Positions 56,947 to 64,000 of a DNA stretch of 64,000 nucleotides are shown here, in pieces. A program made the translations under genes and the position numbers. Source of the DNA: Pestalotiopsis fici W106-1 (taxonomy: Eukaryota > Ascomycota > Sordariomycetes > Amphisphaeriales > Sporocadaceae). The first letter of the stretch is position 1. Every line of letters starts with the position of its first letter. Location: positions 744,001-808,000 of the forward strand of contig NW_006917101.1 in assembly GCF_000516985.1 (NCBI RefSeq), given 5' to 3'. The notes beneath the pieces are model-generated. The model saw nothing but the letters and a program-made list of their open reading frames with translations, did no database searches and had not been told where the DNA came from.

Positions 56947-58149
56947 ATGACTGCATTGCATTCTATCGCCCATGAGCTACCGAGTTTGGCCCGGACGACG
57001 GCGAGGACGATCTCAGTCCAGATGCCCGAGTCGTTGAACGCCCTGAAGCAGCTATGCCAGCAGAAAGTGGACCAAAAGGACTATACCCGCGCCAAATTCA
57101 TCAAGTCCAACATACCAGTATACGATCTATCTACAACCTCAACAACAGACACAGAGGCCGTCGCCGGGCTCCAAAACGAGTGGTATAATGCTCTTGGCAC
57201 GGGCCCGGGCGTTGTAGTGCTCAAAAACTTTCTTCCCGACCATGGACTCATTCAAGAGGCCAATGCCACCTTTGACAAAATCATCAAGAGCGAGGAAAAG
57301 TCGTCAAAGGGCGACCACTTTGCCGCTGCCGGATCCAATTCGCGCGTTTGGAACTCCTTTCAAAAGCACGCCGAGGCCGATCCCTCGAGTTTCGTCCGCT
57401 ACTATGCCAATCCGTGGCTGGCGCGGGTGAGCGAGGCCTGGCTCGGGCCAGCGTACCAGGTGACCGCCCAACTCAACGTTGTCAGGCCGGGCGGAAAGCC
57501 TCAATCAGCACATCGCGATTATCACCTAGGATTCCAGACGGCGCATTCTTGTGCTCGCTTTCCGCGATCCATACAAGTGGCTAGCCAGTATCTAACCCTC
57601 CAAGGAGGCATCGCTCACTCCGACGTGCCATTGGACAGTGGACCTACCAGACTGCTACCGTTTTCGCAATTGCTTCCAGAGGGATACATGGCTTGGCGAC
57701 TCCCCGAAGTCACAGAGTACTTTAATGAGAATTGGGTGAGCCTGCCGATGGAGGTGGGAGATGCCGTCTTCTTCAATCCAGCACTACTCCACGCCGCGGG
57801 AGAGAATACAACCAAGACCGTTGAGCGCAGCGTCAACTTGCTCCAGATCAGCAGCGCCTTTGGTCGAGCCATGGAGACCGTAAATGGTCCGAAAATGGTG
57901 CAGAGTTGCTGGGAAGAGTTGAAAAAGTTTGCTCAGAAAGAGGGCAGTGGCCAAGGCACGGAGGCGTGTATCAATGCATTGGGAGAAGGATACCCATTCC
58001 CGTCAAACTTGGATCAGCGGCCACCCGGTCCGGACGGCATGGCGCCCACCAGCGAGATAGATATCTTGTGGGAGGGTCTGCAAGGCGGATGGAGCACGGA
58101 GAAGGTAGTCACTGAGCTCGATCGCATCCGAGCCGACTCAGGGTCCTGA
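56947..58149 (+). CDS. Phytanoyl-CoA dioxygenase (PhyH) family protein
   Basis: Single exon, 400 residues. The Fe(II) and 2-oxoglutarate site is recognised from HRDYHLGF (His189, Asp191) and the distal His282 in LLHAAGENTTKTVERSVNLL, where the Arg after VE may bind 2-oxoglutarate. LDSGPTRLLPFSQLLPEG and MEVGDAVFFNP are the family strands between them. The N-terminal 50 residues are a helical extension, and the start (MTALHSIAHELPSL) may be followed by an alternative Met at residue 26. Fungal PhyH-like proteins include many secondary-metabolism oxygenases as well as catabolic enzymes. The neighbours, an NmrA-like reductase and a 2-hydroxyacid dehydrogenase, suggest a small metabolic group. Confidence 0.88.
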   Translation: MTALHSIAHELPSLARTTARTISVQMPESLNALKQLCQQKVDQKDYTRAKFIKSNIPVYDLSTTSTTDTEAVAGLQNEWYNALGTGPGVVVLKNFLPDHGLIQEANATFDKIIKSEEKSSKGDHFAAAGSNSRVWNSFQKHAEADPSSFVRYYANPWLARVSEAWLGPAYQVTAQLNVVRPGGKPQSAHRDYHLGFQTAHSCARFPRSIQVASQYLTLQGGIAHSDVPLDSGPTRLLPFSQLLPEGYMAWRLPEVTEYFNENWVSLPMEVGDAVFFNPALLHAAGENTTKTVERSVNLLQISSAFGRAMETVNGPKMVQSCWEELKKFAQKEGSGQGTEACINALGEGYPFPSNLDQRPPGPDGMAPTSEIDILWEGLQGGWSTEKVVTELDRIRADSGS

Positions 58150-58240
58150 TCATATTTGTGTCACGAATATTAATGTAGAAATTCAAGTAATCAGAAATCG
58201 GATTTGTCATGACCTTCTTTTGAACTATTCTCGGAGACTG

Positions 58241-60499
58241 TCAAATCATGGGGAGCACAACCATTTCTTGATTCCTTGCAAGATATAAGCTGGATGAGTC
58301 AGGTATAACCATCAAGTAAGCCAAGAAACACAGAGTCCGCAGTTGGATCAGACCGGAGAGCTTCGTCATGCGATATCGATTCTCAGTGTCGTTCTCATCG
58401 ATATTGAAGGCCTTTACAAGAAAAGATTCTAGATTTTGCAGTGGCCATTCAGAATTTGGATCAGACCAGGATCCAACGACAGCTCTGGTGGCATTAATCC
58501 TCCAAAGATGGGGCAAATCGTCTTTTTGCGGATTTGTCGGATCTTTCGGGGATGAGTCAGGTCCTGGCGGACATGAATTGAGCAACTTTCGAATGGTAAG
58601 ATCGAGTAATATGACTTGTGTCCAGAGTACATTTTGTGGTCGCTTTGGCCCGAGACCTGCACGCAGATCTCCAAGTCCAGCAGACCAGGAATCTGGGTCG
58701 TACTCAGCGAACAAGGATGTAATTTCGGGAAGGATCCTGTACGTTTCCTGTGCATCTCCTGAAGTTGCATATTGTTGTTGAAAATAGTTGTCGAACCCAT
58801 TTAACGTATCAATACTGTCCATGGTATAACGTTCCTGGCACAGCTGGAACTCCACCTCTTGCAACGTTTCTATTCCAATTTGCCAGAAGGCCCACGAGGA
58901 CAACTCGCATACACTATTCACCGCTGCTGAGCCACCAAAATCCACTATGCACAGGTCTTGCAACTGGAGCTGCTCGAGGTTGAGCCACTCGGAAACCTTG
59001 AGATTTCTGCGCTGTGCTGGTTCCATGGGTAGGCCACAGCGATCTCTGACTTGTTCCGCCCATTGACGTAGAAATTCATGAAATGGCCGTAACATGAGCC
59101 GAGCAGGAAAGCCCAGAGTCTGACCGGGAAGACATGCAGCAGTAGCCGCCAGAAATATCGTGGGCCACACAATGCCGTAATGTTCATGCTCTGCTCGCCA
59201 AGTTTGAAGGCTCTTCAGCTTTTCCCACGCTTCAGCTTCCGAATTGTCGAATGTGGTCGGCAATACAAGATCATCACTGTAATCTGTGAACAATCGAGGA
59301 GTCCTGCCAGACGAAACAGGTTTGTGTTCCCACTCGCGAGGGAAAATGGAGAGTCGTCCCCAGAGATTGTCCTCGACATCACCAGCACTGGATGCAAAGC
59401 AAAGTTGGCCAAAAAGTTGAGCAGACTGATCACGACGAAGAGTTGGCGAGCGAAAACCTAGGTTAAAATCACCATGACTTTGAAATCGAACAACCTTGCC
59501 AAAGCCGGGTAGGTCTTCAGTGGAAATTGAGCCTCTCGGACCAAATGCCAGGATGGTCCTATCGGTTACACTGATATCAACAGTCCTCATTCCAAGATGA
59601 AAGGCCAAAATACCGAGGTCTTGAAGAGATACTTTCTGTGTCGGCACATCAACAGACGATGCGATATTTTCCGCGTCCATTCTGCGATCAGCAGCCAGAT
59701 TTTCTAGCTCGGTTATATTGAACGCTTCAAGAAGCTGTGCCCACGTTGCTCGGGGATGCAGTTTTTCGTTTCGCGTTTGAAATAGCGAAAACCAATACCA
59801 CCGCAGCCGCTGGAGTGGAGGAAGCTCCCGACGGTACACATGCAGAGAACCCCGGCCATTTGTATCCAAGTGATACAGCACCCAAGGCCAGTAGCTTGCA
59901 AACAAACTTTGTTAATAGTGCCAAACACTATAAGCTGAAATTAATTTCTCAACTCACCAAACTAGGAATGATTTGAAATGCTTTTTTTCCACTTTCCATT
60001 CTCGCCAAACGAATGCCCGTCGTGGTTGTCTGGAATCATCCTTGGTAATTGACTGAGAATAGGGCGAGGCGGCGGCATCCCTGAAGATTTTTTCAAGTCT
60101 TTCAATATCAGCGTCCCCACCAGGAAGAGACTCCAGAACGCGTAAGGCGCTCAGGTTGAGAACTGGATACGTATATTTGCGCCGCCAATGACGCCAAGAC
60201 CATTTGGACCCTCTTGGCAACATGGCAGCACGCCCAATCGCACCGACGTTGCACTTTTCCCGGTGGTTCTCATTGGAGCTTGCATACTCGAGCAGTGCTT
60301 GGAGCAGAGCAATCACGAGCGCGACAATAGAGACGGTCATGGCGGCAGTGGATAAGCCATTGGCTGTCTGCGCCAACCTGTCGGAATCATCGTTGCCGTT
60401 GTTCTCCGCGATTTTCTCGAGCAGAGCGATGATGCGCTCCTCGCCTTCACTGATGTTGCTCGCCATTACCGAGAGCTCGAGTACTGTAGTCTTGGGCAT
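58241..60499 (-). CDS. Large membrane-anchored hypothetical protein
   Basis: Two exons (60499-59958 and 59906-58241, phase 2 join, 51-bp intron) give 735 residues. A hydrophobic segment at about 38-55 (AAMTVSIVALVIALLQALL) is a likely TM helix following an acidic N-terminus. Another hydrophobic stretch at the exon junction (about 175-190, FLVCLFASYWPWVLYHL) may be a second. The rest is soluble, Trp- and Leu-rich, without recognised catalytic motif. Size and pattern fit a lineage-specific fungal family, sometimes found near HET or NLR-like genes, but this is an impression only. The gene is 91 bp from the convergent dioxygenase end. An alternative start is Met 11 residues further in. Confidence 0.7.
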
Positions 60500-61907
60500 G
60501 AGGGGACTTGGAAAGCAGGAGGCGAGATTTCGCGACAAATGTTTTCATTTCACAGCCGGTCCAAACCCCGCCTTCAGCCTTGAGGTCTACGCTGGGGTAA
60601 CACCGTAGCACATGACTGCGCCCTAAGCGAGTCTGGTTTTAAACCAATAACAATCCACATATGCCATCTTTATCTTGTGCGAGCGAGCTGAGTAAGGCAG
60701 ATTCGCAGGACTTTGTTAAAATGGAAAAGAAAGTCGATTCCCTCCCGGCGTCGCAACAAACGCCGACGACCGCTTGAGAAAAAGAAAATAATTATAGTGC
60801 AGTACATGTCTTTGAAGATAAAATTTCTTCCTTAGAAAAAAAAATGTACATGGAATGCTTACAAAATGTGATCTCCTAGATCTTTATACCTCCCGAGGAT
60901 ATCCACTTCACGCCGACACGAGCATGCCTCGCTAAACGCCGAGACGTCCGCTGAGCGCAAGCGAAAAGCATCAAGGCTGTCAAACCGAGCACCCAATACC
61001 GGCGTGTCGAGCCCCGCAAGGCGGACATCATGCTCGGTATCGTCCATACCAACCACAATTGTAGCAATAATTACCGGCCCGCGGCTAATGGCTAAATGGA
61101 CCGCCAAGTCATACCAAGACTCTGATTCCAGCTTTGCGGATGTCGGGGGGATGCCTCGAGATGGATGCATGGCGCCGTACTATACTTTATTGGTTTCCGG
61201 AGGGGTTCCAGTTCCATCATAAGTCAGCTTGGCTTATAACTTGGTACCAACGATGCTTCTATTGATAGACGGCACATTATGAACACGATGGTTGTATCTG
61301 GAGGATGGAACCACATCATCACCATCATGCACAGTTACAATGAGATTTGTGCCAAGACCGCCACCTTTCTTTCAACTCTTGACTTATTCATGAAACATTG
61401 TTGGAAGGGAATGAGATTACAGTAGAGAAGTACCAGTCGCGTTGTTCTGGCGTCTCATTGCTCCTGAGCAGTGCCACAATATTGCTTCCCCAACTGTACT
61501 TGGCCGGCATATAAGCCATGGAACATCGGCATGTTCGTCACCTCCAAGACCGGAGAATCATGTAACATCGCCGCAAATGGTAGTTCCAAGAAGACATCAG
61601 AGGTTAATCAGCCGATTGGTTCAGTAGAACTCATGAGATTATTCCAATATCAGTTGAATATATCTTGTCGAGGATCGCATCTTGGCTAGACCGTTTGGAT
61701 GGTTGAGAGTCCAGTCTCGTGTCACCAGTCGTGAAATAGAGGAGAGTCTTGCTCCGGTGGCAATATGGAATCTAGGAACTGTCTGCCGACCTCGTGTGCC
61801 TGGTTGGAATCGAGGGATCCTATATATTCATGCCTATGCCCTGGTGTCGCAGTTCACCGCCTTGCAACCACCTTCACCAGACTAGGATTCGTTGAAAGAT
61901 TCCCAAC
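60500..61907. other. Divergent intergenic region upstream of GH7 gene
   Basis: About 1.4 kb. A 103-codon minus frame at 60859-61170 has no homology signal I recognise and is not annotated as a gene. The last 500 bp hold the GH7 promoter. Confidence 0.45.
61821..61827 (+). promoter_or_regulatory. TATA-like element of the GH7 gene
   Basis: TATATAT lies 87 bp before the ATG at 61908, a typical distance for strongly regulated fungal cellulase genes. Confidence 0.5.
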
Positions 61908-63603
61908 ATGTTGTCCCTATTTCTCGCAGCAGGCCTTCTTGGCCTCGCACATGCCCAACAGGTCGGCAAAGAGCAGACCGAAACCCATCCCAAGTTCAGC
62001 TGGAGCAAGTGTACCAGCGGCGGCAGCTGCACGAGCACCAACGCCGAGGTCGTCATTGATGCCAACTGGCGCTGGCTCCACGGGACCAGCGACACCACGA
62101 ACTGCTATGACGGCAACGAGTGGACATCGGCATGCAGCACGGCCACGGACTGCGCGTCCAAGTGTGCTCTCGAGGGCGCTGATTACTCAAAGACCTATGG
62201 TGCTTCGACTTCTGGCAATGCGTTGACACTCAAGTTTGTCACCAAGCATGAGTACGGTACCAACATTGGTTCACGTTTCTACCTCATGAATGGCGAATCA
62301 AAGTACCAGGTAAGTAGAAGAATCCTTTCTCACATGGCACAATTCTGCATCCATGGTTTGAGCATACTATCCCAGCAGACGATGGGCAGCATCCCTGCAA
62401 AGGGCCAGTGTTCAGACACTGATTGAAATGTACAGATGTTCACACTTATGAACAACGAGTTCGCCTTTGACGTCGATCTCTCCACAGTCGACTGCGGTCT
62501 CAACGCTGCCCTGTACTTTGTTGCCATGGAAGAAGATGGAGGCATGAAGAGTTACTCCACCAACAAGGCCGGAGCCAAGTATGGAACCGGATACTGCGAC
62601 GCCCAATGCGCCAGAGACCTGAAGTTCGTTGGCGGCAAGGTATAGTCAAGGTCTCCTTCCTATATGACGGTTTCCTAATAACAGAGAACAGGCCAATGTC
62701 GAAGGCTGGAAGCCATCCACAAATGACAAGAATGCCGGTGTCGGACCTTTGGGTGCCTGCTGTGCCGAGATTGATGTTTGGTATGTTAACCGACACCCAT
62801 TGATTAAATAAGCTTGAACTTATGATTGATCAGGGAGTCCAACTCGCACTCATTTGCGCTCACCCCTCACGCCTGTACTGACAACAACTACCACGTCTGC
62901 GAGACCAGCAACTGTGGCGGTACATACTCGGAGGATCGCTTCGCTGGCAAGTGTGATGCCAATGGTTGCGACTATAACCCCTACCGCATGGGCAACCAGG
63001 ATTTCTACGGCAAGGGCAAGACTGTCGATACAAGCAGCAAATTCACGTAAGTTTTCCATTTCTCAAAACGCTACGTGCCCCCCGCAAGTTCAACATACTA
63101 ATGACGACTCTTTCAGTGTCGTCACCCAGTTCCAGACAGACAAGATTACCCAGTTCATGGTCCAGAACGGCAAGAAGATTGAGATCCCCAAGCCCACCTA
63201 CGACGGCATCTCGGACAGCAGCTCCATTACGCCGGGCTTTTGTACCAACCAATTCAAGGCCTTTGGCGACAGAGACCGCTTCTCCGAGGTCGGTGGGTTC
63301 CCGCAGCTCAACAAGGCTCTGCAGGTGCCCATGGTCCTCGTCATGTCCATCTGGGACGACGTAAGTTTCCTTCCCGCTCCTTTTACCATATTATAGAAGC
63401 TAAGTCATGTGTAGCACTATGCCAACATGCTCTGGCTCGACTCGACCTACCCGCCAGAGAAGGAGGGCAGTCCCGGCGCCGCCCGTGGTGACTGTGCCCA
63501 AGACTCGGGCGTCCCCTCGGATGTCGAATCCAAGATTCCCGACGCCAAGGTCGTCTGGTCCAACGTTCGCTTTGGTCCCATCGGCTCTACCGTCAAGGTC
63601 TAG
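61908..63603 (+). CDS. Cellobiohydrolase, glycoside hydrolase family 7 (no CBM1)
   Basis: Six exons (61908-62309, 62436-62639, 62692-62780, 62834-63046, 63117-63360, 63415-63603) give 446 residues. A signal peptide spans 1-16 ([16 protein letters not shown]). Family marks: [20 protein letters not shown] near 53-72, [19 protein letters not shown], and the catalytic EIDVWE with Glu228 (nucleophile), Asp230 and Glu233 (acid/base). Many Cys pairs fit the 8-10 disulfides of GH7. FGDRDRF and [20 protein letters not shown] follow, then the C-terminus at IGSTVKV. Length and loops fit a cellobiohydrolase I rather than an endoglucanase. It acts on cellulose chain ends outside the cell. No linker or CBM1 module follows. 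Confidence 0.95.
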
Positions 63604-63746
63604 GGAAAGGGTATTCAAGTGGAGAAGAATTGGTGGCGATCACAAGCAATGGAGATGGCTTGAAACACCGAGGTTCCATGAAGAAGGCAAATATTCTGGA
63701 CATGTTCATTCGTTTTATATCAAGTGAAGTAAAAAGTCGAAAAATG
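63604..63746. other. Short convergent intergenic spacer
   Basis: 143 bp shared 3' flank of the GH7 gene and the edge gene. AT-rich around 63710-63745. Confidence 0.5.
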
Positions 63747-64000
63747 CTACCATTTGATGGGTACAACGTATTTGTTCCACTTGCTTCTCGTGTCCGCATC
63801 TTTGAATTTCTGAATGGTATCCTCAACGCCGTCTTCTCCGATCATCCACTCGCCGGATTCCACAAGCCCACACCAGGCGTCCAGAACCTGTTCGAGTTGT
63901 ACGTCGTGCATCTCTGCATATGGATTGTATCCCAACTGGAACAAGTCGCTAAAGGTGCCTCCTCGCCGGCCATAGCCCCCGAGAGCCGTAGCATCCGCTA
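63747..64000 (-). CDS. C-terminal end of an unidentified protein (cut by window)
   Basis: The frame is open to the right edge and ends at stop 63747-63749, giving about 80 residues. It contains GGYGRRGGTFSDLFQLGYNP, then a mixed helical C-terminus ending KYVVPIKW. I do not recognise the family. It is convergent with the GH7 gene and only 143 bp away. Confidence 0.6.
   Translation of the reverse strand, partial: ADATALGGYGRRGGTFSDLFQLGYNPYAEMHDVQLEQVLDAWCGLVESGEWMIGEDGVEDTIQKFKDADTRSKWNKYVVPIKW

Noticed and set aside
60859..61170. 103-codon minus-strand frame with a hydrophobic stretch
   Set aside because: No recognised motif, no signal peptide at the start, and located in promoter-like DNA; a chance frame cannot be excluded.

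Overview
The window is nuclear DNA of a filamentous ascomycete, most likely a Sordariomycete of the Hypocreales type. Genes are interrupted by short introns (about 50-90 bp) with GTAAGT-like donors and CTAAC/CTGAC branch sites just before CAG/TAG acceptors. Gene content is typically fungal: PTH11-type receptor, HET protein, Hce2 effector-like protein, LaeA-like methyltransferase, GH7 cellobiohydrolase, CBM18-GH18 chitinase. The species cannot be named from this alone. Exon joins were made by hand from splice consensus, reading phase and family conservation; no transcript evidence was available.

Layout. Positions 1-932 hold the C-terminal part of a fungal transcription factor cut by the left edge. 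A PTH11-like 7-TM protein (2317-3654), an unrecognised multi-pass membrane protein (5139-6776, minus), a small secreted Cys protein (8043-8507, minus) and a nine-exon chitinase (9696-11605, minus) follow in a gene-poor stretch. Positions 14675-24122 hold a PLAC8 protein, a large TM/ZZ/EF-hand protein, a secreted repeat peptide that looks kexin-processed, an Hce2 secreted protein and a cytochrome P450. About 4.3 kb without a convincing gene separates these from an M50B-like membrane peptidase (28436-29502). An FAD monooxygenase, an allantoate-permease-type MFS transporter and an NmrA-like protein lie between 30255 and 37476.

Positions 39184-44965 form a housekeeping block: a mitochondrial-type membrane protein, a Vps3844/DUF3844 protein, and a divergent pair of splicing genes (NTR2-like and SmG) sharing a 292-bp intergenic promoter. 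Then come a LaeA-like methyltransferase with two micro-exons (45611-47374), an F-box-like hypothetical protein, and a HET-domain protein carrying an eleven-unit 9-bp coding minisatellite (49834-52409).

The right end (53578-58149) groups an NmrA-like reductase, a D-2-hydroxyacid dehydrogenase and a phytanoyl-CoA-dioxygenase-like protein, which may be a small metabolic group. It is followed by a 735-residue membrane-anchored protein of unknown function, a GH7 cellobiohydrolase without a cellulose-binding module, and the C-terminal end of a gene cut by the right edge. Interaction with the surroundings is a recurrent theme: secreted hydrolases, small secreted proteins, a receptor, oxidative enzymes and transporters. 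The most novel-looking element is the kexin-type repeat peptide at 19502-19831, which could be a ribosomal peptide (RiPP or KEP) precursor.
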